DNA of 64,000 bases from Struthio camelus (Eukaryota > Chordata > Aves > Struthioniformes > Struthionidae), in assembly GCF_040807025.1 (NCBI RefSeq), contig NC_090943.1, forward strand, positions 4,822,356 through 4,886,355, read 5' to 3'. Under the pieces are notes generated by a model. The model had not been told where the DNA came from. It made no database searches and worked only from the letters and a program-made list of their open reading frames with translations. This document shows, piece by piece, positions 12,784 to 26,835 of the stretch. Position 1 is the stretch's first letter; each line of letters begins with the position of its first letter. Made by a program: the position numbers and the translations under genes.

Positions 12784-15700
12784 AAACTTCAAAAGGTTGC
12801 AAATTCTCACAAGGCAAGGACACATCCAGTGACGCAATGATGAGAATGTTGCAAGCGATCCCAGCCCTTCGAGAGAAGTGTATTGGAGCTATTTTTTTTT
12901 CCCCTTAGCTTGTCTCTACATTGTTTAGGGGAAAAAAGAAAATAATAATAATTAATAAAATATCAGATAATGCAAATGCTTCTAGAAGAAGCTAAGAACT
13001 CTGCTATCCTGGGTAGCGCTGCACAGTTATTCAGTGCTGTAAAAGTTATTTCCCAAGCCATAGTGCTTACTCTTCTTTCCCATACCCTATAGCAAAGCTG
13101 GAAGAACACCAATGGCTGCACACCTGCAGAATAACTCGGGGTGTGACCTTATCATGAGCTGAAATTGGCCGAAGTCTGAGCGGTCACTGAACAAAGTGGT
13201 CCCACGCTCACACCTTTGACCTCACCTTCTTTTCTCCTGCTACGTGCTTACCTTAGCAGATGTGACCCAACATATTCATCAAATTTGCTTTGTTCACAGG
13301 GAAAAGGTGAGAATATGTGGCTGCAGGGGTGAGAAAAAGCCATTCTTTTTTCTCACCCCAGACTTGGATCAACCTTGACACTTCACCCTCAGTTGGCTAG
13401 TTACTTCTGGCAGAAGAACGGGTCCCATGGAAGTGCTTCCTTCTCCTCCAAAAGGAATCATTTCTGAACAGAGAAGTACTACCACTGTCCTTTTACAAAA
13501 CAAGTTAATGTAAAACCAAATGGGAGTAATTCATTCCCACATAATCAACCTTTCAGCCTGCAATTAGCCTGTAAAACCCAATGATTTCTGTATGCATCTT
13601 CCTCATCTGCTCATGGATTTCCATGGGACATATCTAACTGATATGGCAGCGGAATCTGGCCCTAAGTGAATACCTGGGAAGGTTTCAACAATGCAAGATC
13701 AAAACAGGTTAATATAAACACACAAACACACATGCAGAAATGCAAAATTTGTTAGCTGAGATATGATATGCTCCCTCCTTTAATTTCTTCAGCAGATGTT
13801 AAAAAAAGAAAAAGAGAAAAGAAAATTAGCAGAGGTAAGCTATTTCCATTATTGCTTTTCTTTTTAACGTAATAGAACTCAAATTTGTTACAGAGGAATT
13901 CTCCTGATATACAGAAACTTAAAAGCCATGAGAACAGCAGTCAATGGGATCTACAAAATGGTGTTATTCTGCTGTATTGAGTGAAGCTGCTGTGCTGAGA
14001 GCTAAAAACCCTGATTACGGATATTGAGGTGTATGATGCTGAAGTTTACAAACTGACAGGCTGTTCATGAGGCCAGATGCAAATGAACTTGCTATGATTC
14101 ACATTTTCCTTTAGAAATCACACGGAATCTGGATATCCCATGTGGGCTGGAAGACAATTGAAATGTTGTTGCTTTCCACCGAATTGCTTTGAGATTCATT
14201 CATTCCAGCAAAACTGGGGATAGAAAGATGTAAATTCTGTCAGGCTGGAACCTCTTTATCTTCGAAATGTCCACTGCTCAATTTGAAATAGGTGTTGCAA
14301 AGACATAGTAAAAATGTCTGTACCCTACTGGTGGTCTTTCAGGTCCTTGAGTGAGAGTCATTCCACTAAATGTATACCCCTAAATCTGAGCTACCTTCTG
14401 CAGGCTTCTTTCACAGTCAGTGAGTCATAGCCAGTGTAGCCCATAGAGTTCAGAACACTGGCCAGATCATCCTAAATGACATGTCTTAAAATACCCAATG
14501 AATTTTGCCCTATTTCTCTCCATTTGCTTTAAAGGAAGGCTTGGGTGAATAGATTAGTAGTAGGGTATTTTTGATTTTTGTTGTTGTTTTAGAAACATTT
14601 ACCTTTAGATAAAATGAATCCCACCCATTCAGCCCAGCTGCTAGTTTAAACACTTGCATTGTGCAATTCACAAATGCTAATCAAGTAAGATAAGAGATCG
14701 GTTTGACGTACCGTAATTTTGTTCTAGCAAACATAACTTTAGGTAAGCCACTTGCAGTATTTCAAAATCACAATCAATAAAATACAGAAGAGAAAATTCT
14801 TTACGGGCATAGAACCACTTAAATCAATGGTTTATGTTTGCCAAAAATGCAGCCTACAGCTAAATTCATCTTTATGATAGAGCACACAATCATAGCTAAG
14901 GGTAGAGAATATGTTCTTAAATTATACAGTTTTTATGACAGAGGCTGCCTTTCTCCTCTACCTGTAGAACACCACCATGAGAATTTATGGACCAAGGCTG
15001 TGCTTCCTATGTACTATGACAGTATAGATAAGAAATGTAACTTATCTTTTTTAGGATTGATTGCTCATATTTTAAGTTTGTTTATCTCCATTGGCTACAA
15101 AAAAAGACCCTAAACTGACAAGTTCAACTGAAGAAGTCTACACCACACACAGAGGAAGGCAGGTGAGTTTAATCCAATACAGTAAGATTGATGTCAAAAG
15201 TGTGCACCCATTTTGGGTACAAAATATAAAACACGATCTGATTTTTTTCAGGGCATCCAGCATGCCTTTGTGTTCAGGCAAACTGCTCACACCCAAGTTG
15301 GGGCATTCTCTGTTCCTATTGAAAGTTCAGAGACCGCAGCTCCCGTGTTCTAGCAAGACTGTGAGCATTTTCTGAGCGTTTCCAGAGACTTTTTAATTTA
15401 GACAAATACTGACCTGAGACAGATAACAAAAGACATATCAGTGATCCCAAAAGCCACCCTTTCCCTCCTGTGAAATTTCAATTGCTAGTTCCAAATCATG
15501 GAGGTATTAGAAATTCTCAATTAAAAGAGTCACCAGAATGTGCAAAGTGCTTGGCTTTACTTCGATTTTTGAATCAACTGATTTAGAGGGAGGAGAGAGG
15601 AAAGGAGGAAGGACAGGAAGAGAGAGAGCTGAGACAGACACTCAGGATACAAATTCAGTCCAAACAATTAAACTTTAGCGAAGATATACTTAACTGATTT

Positions 15701-16096
15701 AATAGCATCTTATAATGGGAAATTCATTAAAGTCTAATAATATGAAGTCTCTAGTAATAGAAACTTTTCCTTTTTGCTTCAATCTCCCTTTACTCTTCTC
15801 ACATTAGGTGAAGTCTAAATCCTGTTCAAATTTGCATTTGCATGCTTCCTGAGTTTAATACGTGATTTCAGCTCAGCAGAAACGACACCAAAGAAACACT
15901 GGCTTAAAAGGGGAATAGAATAGTCGTGTAAGGCACAGATTATTTAAGTTAATTGTTCTAAGAAAGAAAACTCCCTTGGAAAGACACAAAAGTGCTGACA
16001 TGGTCCACACAGGGGCGCAACCTGCTTTCCAGTCATACTGTTCAGAGATCTCAAGAACCACAACTATCCTAACCCTTCAGCATTACCAAATGTCTG
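12784..16096. other. unannotated non-coding DNA
   Basis: No gene found. A consensus POU octamer (ATGCAAAT) occurs near 12970 in AT-rich sequence, which alone is weak evidence for an enhancer. A purine-rich patch (GGAGGAGAGAGGAAAGGAGG and similar) lies at about 15590-15630. The frames at 14838-15113 and 15091-15375 show no domain. Confidence 0.55.
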
Positions 16097-16151
16097 CCAA
16101 GTGTTTGAGCTCAAGGAATGGGTGATTATCCTGTTCCTTTCAAACACTTGG
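16097..16151. repeat. strong 55-nt inverted repeat (hairpin)
   Basis: The arm at 16097-16108 (CCAAGTGTTTGA) is the perfect reverse complement of 16140-16151 (TCAAACACTTGG). After a 4-nt bulge (16109-16112), 16113-16118 (AAGGAA) pairs with 16134-16139 (TTCCTT). Four further pairs, two of them G-U, close a 7-nt loop at 16123-16129. The total is about 22 base pairs in 55 nt. It is short for a vertebrate miRNA precursor and the flanks do not obviously extend the stem. It could equally be a palindromic relic of a small transposon. No known miRNA arm is recognised. Confidence 0.85.
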
Positions 16152-16436
16152 AGTGTGAAACCTTGACCTTTCAGAAAACCATTAGGTCAGAGGATTTTTC
16201 CAACAGATTTTGTGATTTTAGCACAGTGTATAACGCAACAGTTCTCCATTCTGCCCCTCTTTTCTCCTACGATCCATAAAGAGGTTTCCCACTAATCTCA
16301 GGTAACTACAGTATCATTGCTATGGACAGGCACTGCTTCTCAAGTTGGTAGCCTTCACACAGAAACTCGGCACCCGCTCATCCTAGTCAGCTTCTGACAA
16401 AAACGTTTTAAAAGGAAAAGTAACCTAAGACAGAGG

Positions 16437-16453
16437 AAAAAAAAAAAAAAAAA
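16437..16453. repeat. poly-A run (17 A)
   Basis: An uninterrupted run of 17 A bases. No recognisable retrotransposed sequence precedes it, so it is listed only as a homopolymer. Confidence 0.95.
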
Positions 16454-19400
16454 CTTTATTGATCTCCAGCACTGGGAGATCCATCCGGCAGTCTCCAAAG
16501 GATGCAATTTATTAAGATGAGCAATATACATGTCCCAAAGCCCTAATTTCCACCCGCTGCATTATTAATGGTCCTTGCAGCCTGCAGATGGCAAAGAGCT
16601 CTATCCGAAGAGCCTTTTTGGGTTTTCCCTTCCCCAGTAAGGTGGAGAATTAAAGGTGGGCCAGGAGATCAAAGCAAAGGAGGCACTACTAGCATTATGT
16701 GAGGGTCAGCTAGCAAAACACAGGCTAAAGTTTAATGGCTCATCTGTGCACAGGCTAACAGCCTGAAAACCTTGAACGTACAAGCAATCTCACAAACTGG
16801 GGAGGGGTAACTGAGTTCTTTCTACATTTGATTCACGGAGACAAAATCCTCGTGAAGGGGCAGTTCAGAGCCTTTTGGTGCTGCTCTCTGGGCGTATATT
16901 CTGCAGCAAAGATCAGTGCTTCAGTTGAGGCCCCAGGCAGACAAAAAAGCAACATGAAAAAAATCCTCCACGCACTGTAGAAAAGGTGTCCCACAGTTCA
17001 CTTCTGTCCCTAGAGTCCATAGCCAGCTGGAATAAATGAAGTATGAGACGAGTTTGTACGTTGTGTTGAAATGTGTCACTCACTGGGGACATCAGGGTAC
17101 AGGCGCTTCAGGGAAAGGGAGGAAAGAATTGCGTCTCTGCAGATACAGTTGAACGTCTAATAGCCTGAAGTCAATGAAAAGCTTGTTCAGCTTGAAAAAC
17201 AGCTGAAGCTGTTTTGGATAAGCAGTATATACTGTGATTAAGTCCAGGTAGGACAGTACATGGATGTTGTGCAAGGAACTACTGGCTTCTCCACAGTGCA
17301 GCTTTGTTGCAGTCAGAGTGGTCCAAAGAATTTTGTGTTTTATCTTATTTAAGAAATGGCCATGAAATGAAAAAGGTATGAGAGGAAAAGAAAAATTCTT
17401 CCTCTAATATTTTGTACAATTTGTGCGTGTGTATGTCCCCCTATTAGAAGAAACTAAAATTCTGTGACATGTTTTCAGCTGTCCTTTTGATTGTTTAATT
17501 CCATCCAGCATTGCTTGGTTGTAAGTGGTCACAAAACCTGCAGGGTGCAATTTCTGCTTCCTTGATGGGCAAGGATCACAAACTTTACAGCAATTATTCT
17601 GGCTCAGCTGCTAGGAGGTGAAGTTCGGTGTTGTCTTCAAGCTAGTCATGAAAATAATATTCATAGTAAAAAAAAAAGAAATGCAGGGTTGCAATAAAAC
17701 AATTCTACAAAAAAATGGAATAAGACAAGAGGTTAAGGCCCAGAGGTCATAAAGATGTAGGTGAATAAAGCCTAAATGCAGGAATCTGTTATTCAGGGTC
17801 AGTCATCCAACCCAAATCCAAAAGGCAAGAATATCCTTCTTGTAGTCTAACAGATTAGAATATCTCTAAATTGGGAAAGCATGTCTTTTTTTTTTTTTTT
17901 TTTTATATATCTGCTTTGCAAAGGAAGCCAAACACCCCAGTGTGCTCCCATATATAAACAAACTCTACAGACAATCCTAGTCTTTAGAGTTATTTCATCT
18001 ACAAAGAAATACACGTTGGTGTTGAAGAGATAGTGCATATTTGCCCTGGGTCACTCATGTTTTGTGTATCAGTGAATCTATAAAGCAAATAAATGTGTTT
18101 CTAAAGAGATGAGTAGAAACTTCTGCTCTGAGTGACTTGAGTGAGAAAGGAGCGCATTCAGTACTTCGTATGTGAATAGCTTCAGTATTACAGATATACA
18201 TGGGGTTAATCTACCCAGACATCCAACTGTATCTCCTCTGATGTGGGTGGTAGCAAAAAATGTGCTTTATCACTTACAGTGCTTTCCTTCTTAACTGCTT
18301 TTCCAGATAGTTAATAGAGATGGTCAAGATGTTTTTTTGCTTGTTTTAGCTGAAAAGTAGTTGAGATTTCTTCATGGAAACACTGTCAGCACTTTTCTTC
18401 TGCTGACCTTCTCTAGAAATGAGACTCCCACCAACCTTTGCAAATCCCATACGAATGCTTCAAGCGATTGTTGTCTCTTGCCATCTGCATTAGGCTGTGG
18501 ACATATCTCTCTCCAGCTGTAGCCTCTTTGAAAAGAACATTACTCCCAGTCAGCTCAGAGCTGCTAATCTATGCTGCACTGCCTCCGATCTGCCAGCTGA
18601 GCTGATTGTATGTATGAGCCTTGCCTAACCCAATTCACTCCACATAAATTGGATTAGCTTAAATAATAAGGCTTTGCTAACCCAGGTCAATCTCATTCAA
18701 TCAGGTTAGGGAGCACTCTTGCAAGCAACTCAACTGGCAGATTCACAGGGTGGTGACAAGACAGTGGGGTGGGCTGGAGATGGTGATGCCCTCAGATGGC
18801 TACCGGCTGAGCCCATTTGGTGACCGACTGGGTTGCTGATTAGGGGACCTTTGCAGCAGTCAGATATACTTCAGGCTACAGAGCTCATAAACCCCTGGTA
18901 GTCATATGACAGGACTGATGCTTGCTTTGCATCTGCTGTTCCTCACTCTTGATGCTCCTTGTTTCATCTATCAACTGGTACATTTGTTCTGCCACTCTTG
19001 ACAGAGTAAAAGGGTCGTTCTAATGCACATAGTCTAATTTTGTGACTAGAAATACTTTTCAGGAAGAAAATATACAGTAAATTCTCCGGCCATTTCATTT
19101 GCCACTTAATCAATGTATTCCTATCATGCACATTAAATGGTGCATTGTCAGCTTTCTTCATTAAACTCTTGTTCTGGTTATTTTTTGCTCCGTCTCACTT
19201 TACTGTTCCTCAATACATAACCAACACATCATTTTGCATTCAATGCGGAATTTCTCCGATTTAATCTAGTAAATCTTTTAATTCCTAATTTGGTATTCTG
19301 CTCTAATACATTCTCCCACGAAAGAACCCAGAAGGCTGAAGCTTAGAAAAAGCACTTGCATTTTCTTGGATACTGCTCGGTGATTTAATGTAAAATACAC

Positions 19401-22400
19401 ATGCAGTGCACAGTTTGTGATCGCCGATTTTATCATCCACTCATTTCAGAGCTGATTCAATCCTGATCAGCTTTGTGATGAAAGACTAAAGATTCAGGGC
19501 CAGACTGGAACCACTTACCACATTGGTGAGTTATTGAAAAAAGTAGTTGCATAAGAGCAAGAACAATTCACTGGAGAGATTGAAATAGCATCCAAAACCA
19601 CTGATGTTGAAGGTAAATATCAGCAGAAGTGATCCAAAGCAGTACGTCAGGTTTAACCTTGCTGGATAGTTATCAGTGATTTCCTTTTAAATTAATGATT
19701 TGAATCAAAACATTAAGATAGCACTTGGGAAATCTGTATTTCAGTCATAAGTACCATTTCCATTTGGCATGTATATTTTTAGTTTTTTTCCCCAAAAGAA
19801 AGGTTTCTGCAAATTGATTTGGGACTCACAGTTTGGGAATTCTTTCTCATAACTGGGGAATATATTTAAGTAAGATTTTAAGTGGACATCCTTCTTAGTT
19901 ATTAATTTTAATATGTTTTACTATATTAGACTGTCATATGATGAATTATGATTTACTTTATGACAGTCATATTTTAGTCATGATTTACTGTGACTCATTT
20001 AAACATACACCACCCACCCTCCTCCCTGTTCAACACTCCCTACCCTGACAATAGAAGGAAAAATAAGGTTCCTCAGGACACTGAATTTTATTTATGATTA
20101 TATGGTGTCCTGAGTAAGGGAAGTTTTATGTGGTATTAGTGAACGGACTGGACTGTTGCTGGTAACCAAGGCTTGCGTTCTCCCCACTTAATTATTACTC
20201 TTAATTATTCTAAATTGTAATCACAGATATTTTATTCTCCTTCTGTAGTTAATGAAGGGAGTTAAGCGTCTACACAGCATGAACCATATTTTTTGACTTC
20301 AGTTAGTCTTTGGAGTTGCCTAGCTCTCTTCATAGGTTATGGAGGAAGCCTATATTGACTGCACTCCTAATTCAGACATGATAATAGAGTTTGTTCTTCA
20401 GTATTAACTTCAGGGCTTCGCTCCTCAGGACTTCTTCCTGTCGCAGCTTGTAAATCCTTTCATTTTTTTCCCCAGTTATTCCTCTGTTTCCTTTGCGTCT
20501 TGTGGCCTCTAAAAGCTCTCCAAGCTTCCAAACTGCACACCTGTGTGCCCGTTTCAGTCAAAATCCTGTTTTCTTGGGAATTAAAGCTTCACTCCTGTGG
20601 TTGCACTTAGGGTCTTTACCTGCCAGGACACAGAGTGGGTGTTCACTCTGCGAGGTTTCTTCAACAAACGCTAAAACAAGAAATTAGTCTCCTTGCTAAG
20701 GAGTCAAATTCCGCAGTTAACACAACATTGTACCCCTCAACCAAGTTGCATAATTTGTTTTCCAAGCTTGCTGTGTATAAGGTCAAATAGAGAGGGCTCT
20801 GGCTTACATTAAGATTTGTTTCTTAAACACAGTTTTCCGCTATTTTTTTCATTTCATTTTCCTACTCTTTGCCATTATGAACCTGGTTTTGAGAGTAGAT
20901 GTCTTCTTATTGGAATTGGGTCGCTTTAAGGTATATCTACCTGCTAGTCGTACAGCACTCACTGTGTAGCGATAACCTCCCAACTCATTACTATTTACAA
21001 GGCTTCTTAAGAATTCTGGAGGATCTGTTCTTTCAGCTATGACTGTGTGGATTTATAAATGCCAACAATATTAAGACAGACTGTTACGAACATGATCTCT
21101 GTGCCTGTGTGAGCTCCCGAAGAAAGAAGCAGAGCTTCTCTTCTGGGAACGCCAATTGTACTCTTTAACTTCTGAATATATCCAAGCCACGGAAAACGGA
21201 CGTGAAGAAAATACGTTAAAGTTTGTTCGTGTTGTTATTGTCTCTAAGGAAACAACTCCCTAGGAATCTGCAAGTTTAGTATACAAACTCTCTGATGTGC
21301 AGCCAACTCTCTCTTCCAACACATTTCCCTGCTTTCCAGAGCATCTAGTCTGCCCGCCAAAGGGGACCTCTCCTGTTCCATCCCAGCAGAGTCCTTGCTT
21401 CACGTAGAGGCTGAACTCTGATGCTCCGGAAAAGCCATGCTCCAAACTTGCCACAACATGAGATATCAAAGCACAGAGTCATGACTGAGCCGAGGGATTT
21501 TGCCGTAGGATTCCCCCCTGTAGAGTTCAACGGCAGTGCTTTGTTGTTTTCAGAAAAAAAAAAAAAAAACATTTTTACCTATAATTCAGATGCACGCTAA
21601 TAAGGTGTCTGCAGTTTTGCTTCGCACTGAACCAGCTGGTACAGAAGAGGCTACCTATACTGTAAGTGTACAGTACCTGACTGTTGAACCTTTTCAGCCT
21701 TTCAAACAGGGTGGCCACCTGCGAGCTGCCTGTTTGGAAGGATGTATGCGCTTTGATAATTTCCAAACTGTGCCTGGGCACTATAGAGGAGAGTGCTAGC
21801 TGGCCTATCCTCAAACCCATGCAACATGCTATGACAATAATTGTACATTAATTTAATAATAATTTATAAACAATTTAACGATCGAATTCCAATGACTCAC
21901 GATGTTCCCTGGTACACTTTAATCTCCCAGTATAGGCACAAAAGTGTATTCCACAGTTGTAGAGTCTCTCGTATCTCAAAGGACTTGATAAACAACATGT
22001 TCTGCTGAAACATATCGGGATAGTAGTGTGCATGCAGATATCACCCATCACCAGTTCTGCTGCAGTCAGAAACATATTAGCAATAATTGCTGGGGCTGAA
22101 TTATTTTAAAAGAGATATAGCTTACAATGGGCTGCAACTATGGAACAGAATGATTTATTTCAACCAGTGGAGACTCAGCCAAGTCTTACAGATAATGGGC
22201 CAAATGGAATACATGGAAAGACTCCACTAATATAAAATAATTTCAGAATGTTTGAGCTTTGCAAATTCTTTGTCGCTACCACTGACAGGCGTCTGTGTTA
22301 GATTCTGGCTTTTGTCAGGAGAACTTATGTATTGTGATGTTTATCCAACATCTCCCTGTAGACAGCGTTGTGTCTGATGTGTCCCTACCTTTAGTCTTCT

Positions 22401-25400
22401 ATCTGACTTCCCGTCATGTAGGAACATAGTCTGGCTCTCTATAAATCACCTTTGTTCTGCTTCTAGATAAAAAATGCTTAGAAGGTCTAAAAGCAAAGCC
22501 GTTCTGTCCAAGTAAACAGCTGGACCACAGTGAATCCATCTGTCAATGGCAGCAGTTCAATAACCACTGAGAAATCCTCTACCAAGGTAAAAATCTATCT
22601 GTCCAGCCAGCCAGGAGCCTCCGCTTTTATGCGAAATTCATCATCCACCTTAGTATCCGAACTGTTTTGTCAGCTACTTGCTTGTGATCGAAAAGGAGCG
22701 TGAGGAAGCAACTGAGTAGCCAACAACCACCAATGGAGGTTTCACTGTAGGGCCACGGAAAAAAAAAAAAGGACATTAACATCACAACTGTATTGCAAAA
22801 TAAAAAAGGTCAGGGACCCTTCTTTGGCCTTGAGGCCAAGTAACATGGCATCGCTTATATCCACTGTCCTAAACTGCTTTGCCCCAAGTAGGAATGGCCT
22901 CATCCAAACTGCATTTGGGAACAGTCTCTTGGCCATGATATTTCATGAACCACCCTTGAGTGTTGTTTGAAAGGGTGTTTTTGGCTCTTACTTGTCAAAG
23001 GTGTTACTTATTAAAAGTTATATAGAGGGCAACTCATTTGGAAATCATATTCTTCCAAGTTATAGCAGATTCTTCTTGGTTTTTGTTTTTTTTTTTTTCC
23101 CCTCACTCATTTCAGCAGTGTAAATGATTATCTATTTTCCTAACTAGTTCTAGTCTAATTAACATTCAAGCAATGCTGAATCAAGCAATTGCACCATTGC
23201 TAAACAGCTCTTACTGAAAGCAGTCTCTTCCACACCATGGAAAACGTATTTTATCTTGAAAAGAAAAAAAAAAATCAGTTACTGCATACCTTAAAAATAA
23301 AACGACACATTGAAAAATCTAAACAAGTGATAAATGTTTGAGGGTGATACTTTGATTTTCTGAGCATGTAAGAGTTCTGAGGTTCTGCATTTTCAACAGA
23401 TCGTTCCATATTAACTATCAATTTAGGGTAATGACAATGGCACTTTAAAGAAATCTTTTGGGAGAAGAGTGAGTATTCACTCTTAAATTCGATGCATCTA
23501 GAAAAGGAAATGTTATGATTTCTTTTTTTTTTTTTTTTTCCTTTTAGTCTATTAACCCTACTACGTGCTTGGAAGGTCTTTATTCTGTAAATCTATGAGG
23601 AGAGTTGTGATAATGTTGTGATAGCAACTTCAGATTTTTTCATACCTCTTCAGGCTAATCAGAGTGGGTTTCTTCCAATAATTTCAGGCATGTAGCTAGA
23701 TGTCCACAGATAACTAAGTCATCCCAGGCTCTCTTGGAGGCAAGTGGAGGGAAGAGGCAATATGAGGGCACAGGTCATCTGATTTATTTTATATACCTGC
23801 TTCAGGATAAAATGAATTTCACCCCGCATTATTATGCTTAGATCTCTCTCAGATATAGACATCTTCTAGAAATCTTTTTAAACTATAAGTTCTCCAAGTG
23901 TCTCATGGGCAGAATGTTTGTTGTTCTTTCACAATCGAGTTCTGGTCTCTGCTGGAGCAGCGCGTTAAAGAAATCATCAAATAAATAAACAAGTTTAAGA
24001 ATATGAACTGATTAATTTGAATGATTTATTCTAAAATAAATCAAAGATTATTGACAGAATATTTGCTAAGAGATATATTAAGAAAGAAGGATTATCTCTT
24101 TAATTTAGTGGCATTGTAGTAAGGTCAGGCTGCAATAAGCAGGAAGACTCTATTCAACAAACATTTCAGCCTTGCCCACACGAATGATAGTGGTTCCTTC
24201 CCTTAGCTCAATGGAAAACATTGTGTAGGAGCTCCTCTAAAACTACTCACAGGAAATTAAAAAGGGAAAACTCAAAACAACACGTTGAGCAAAGTCCCAC
24301 TGTACTAACCTACTCTGTATGGTTACTTACGATCACTAAAGATAGTGGTTTACTGCTACAGATGATGAAGAATAAGAGATCATAAAGAACATTTTGCAGA
24401 CTTGGCCATGAAAATATATGGCTGCCAATCAAGAAGCTAATCTTCCTAAAGCTGGCTGAAGTCATGATATTTGTAAGAAGAGCCTGAATCCCTTTGAACA
24501 AAGAGGATACATAGCAAAAGCGGTACTGAACAGGTCATGGCATACAAGGGAGCAGAACGTCATTGGAAGAATGCACTTGTGTTTACTCTTTTGCTCATTT
24601 GACTATTTAGTAGTCTGATAGTCCAGTATGGTTCATTTTGTTGAGTAGGAAGGAGCTTTTTTCTTTTTAGAGACTAGCTCCTCCTTGAAGGCGAAGGTCA
24701 GCTTCAGGAGACACCACTACTGCCAGTCGAGTTTCGAGCATGAAAGATTTTTTGTCCTCTTCATGTTCTCTTGCATCAGTCACTTCTCTTAGTCTTTTTG
24801 ATCTTAGAGGAGGATAATTTGGCAGAAAGGTGAGTCTGATGCTTGCTAACGCCAGAAGTCAAGTTACGAGGATGACGGGACCACATTCTGAGCTAAGTTG
24901 CTCCACTAGCCTAGGAAGCCAGGTCTTGAAATGAGTTGTAAGGAAAGACGGAGATTATTATATATTGTGAGAACTTATACAGATGTGAAACAGCAAAATA
25001 GGTTCAGCCGTTTCAGAGTTTGTCTTCTTTATCTTTGCCAGTGCTGATACAAATGCACATTAAATTTCCTGTAGTATAGGTCATGAGCTGTGGTGTGATC
25101 TTTTACCTGTTGTAGCCTGAGTGTGACTGAGGCACTAAAGCTGGTCATTCTTCAGTCATATAGAAGTGGTAACACATTGGGGTGATGCGCTTTGGTAATG
25201 GCAAGGGCACAGCAGAAAGTCCAGAAATATCTGGCAGGCTGGAACCAGCCGATGTACGGCAAGCTGTGACATTTTGGCTTAAAGCTCTCAAAACCGATAT
25301 GTAAAATGCAAGTTTGAACATGCTGTTAAAGACAGTAATAGGGATCATCCTGGACATGCAGAAAGGCATGCCTACATATTCTTTTGAATCTAGTCAGTTT

Positions 25401-25514
25401 AGATGAAATGGTTAGATTAAATTTCACTTATTTTAAATCATGTTGCTTATCTTTCCTAGCTCTTTCACAGCACTCCCTGTCCAGTATCTCCTTAAAATTA
25501 ATGGGGGAAAAACC
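16454..25514. other. unannotated non-coding DNA with homopolymer runs
   Basis: No exon or RNA gene can be supported over about 9 kb. Homopolymers include T at 17886-17904, A at 21554-21569 and T at 23523-23539. Imperfect inverted repeats occur at 18624-18635 with 18699-18710, and at 19929-19937 with 19960-19968. The minus-strand frame at 17092-17274 is open but shows no family. This would be intronic if the promoter model near 34 kb is right. Confidence 0.5.
18624..18710. repeat. imperfect inverted repeat around an 87-bp segment
   Basis: CCTAACCCAATT at 18624-18635 and AATCAGGTTAGG at 18699-18710 are inverted copies matching at 10 of 12 bases. Between them, CTAACCCAGG near 18678 and AATTGGATTAGC near 18648 add further copies of the same core. 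The layout is that of a small degraded palindromic element. No family name is offered. Confidence 0.45.
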
Positions 25515-25577
25515 AAAAAAAAAAAAAAAGAGAGAGAGAGAAAAAGAAAAAAAAAAAGAAAAAAGAAAAAAGAAAAA
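25515..25577. repeat. purine-only A/G tract
   Basis: A 63-bp uninterrupted purine tract made of an A run, an AG dinucleotide run and AAAAG units. It explains the apparent lysine/glutamate-rich frames at 25384-25593 and 25440-25667, which are not genes. Confidence 0.93.
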
Positions 25578-26835
25578 TGTCCAGTTCACCTAAGTTATTT
25601 TAGAAACCTGCTCTGTGATGAAAAGAATTGCAGTCTGGAGTCTGCTACCTATAAAGAGTGCATATAATGAATAGCCATTTAGTCCATCCCCAAAATATTC
25701 AAACATAAAAACCATTTGTATTTAGAGCAAGTAACTATAAGAGAAGCGAAAGCCAAGTTACATAAAATTACGCATGTTACGATTGTCTGAAAATTCAGAA
25801 TGTTATTTTTCTAATTTAAACAAAAGGATATTGAAATTATAACATTTCATTGTAGGAAGGATAGTATGGGATAGTCTACCAGGTAGGAATATCTGATAAG
25901 AGTTTCTCCAGTGAGACAGCAAAGAAAAGGAGGTCATGTTAACAGTCACGTGAGCGTCCTTTTCATCTTTTCAGAAAATGGCCACGTATTACAAATTATC
26001 TGAACTAAGTCGCGTGCTTAAGCTATCACACTGTTGCTTTCATAATCATTTTATCCATATTTCCCCCACTAAACTTCCTGTGACAGGGAATAGCTCTGAC
26101 AAAGGGTAAATGGTGTACAATAAAGCAGCGGTGCTCATGGAACTTTTGCATAGTAACTTAAGCATATACATAACATAAATATTGAGGTTTGTCTCAGAAT
26201 TTGTTTTTGAATGGTAGAGCAGTTAATATGTGCCCTTGTTACTCTAATCCAGTAGGGACAGTGGGAAGAAAAGTAAGAGGTTAATATATGACAAAAAGAT
26301 CAGTATGTCAGAAAAAAAAAATCAAGACAATAAAATCAGTAGGGAGGCACTTAATTTGGGACACCCTTTGTTTCGTCTGCTAGGAAGACATGAGACTTGT
26401 TTCTCCAGATCAGGAAGCTATAGCTCAAATGGATTTCTGAAAATTAAATCACTTTCTTTCAGGAAGGGTTATGTCAGAGGTTTTCCAAACTGATACACAA
26501 AAACATACTTCCTGGAAGAGCTTGAAGGAGCCGGACCTGTCAGAATAATTTTAAGGACTAGTGTTTCGAAGTGTTTTTGTTCTAAATAGGTCATGCTCTG
26601 CTTTAATCACCTCAGATCCACCTGCATTCCTTCTGGAGATGGAGAACTTGCCTAAAAAAATAAAGAAAAGCAACATAAGTCTTCATTGCGGTAGATGCGT
26701 ACCTGACTTTCTCCAAGATTCGATCAGAATTTAATTCTGAGTCATCAGGATGGGTCAAAAACCCAGGGCAGGTTTAAATTAAGCCATCTCAGGTGCGTTT
26801 GTTCAGGACTTTTCATATTAAGGAGTTATATAGCT
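25578..26835. other. unannotated non-coding DNA
   Basis: No supportable gene or repeat. The 62-codon frame at 26305-26493 has no recognisable domain. Confidence 0.5.

Noticed and set aside
17092..17274. Minus-strand frame with leucine-rich appearance
   Set aside because: The leucines do not follow the LxxLxLxxN repeat spacing, a stop follows at once and no acceptor or donor is convincing.
25384..25667. Lysine-rich plus-strand frames
   Set aside because: They are produced by a 63-bp A/G microsatellite.
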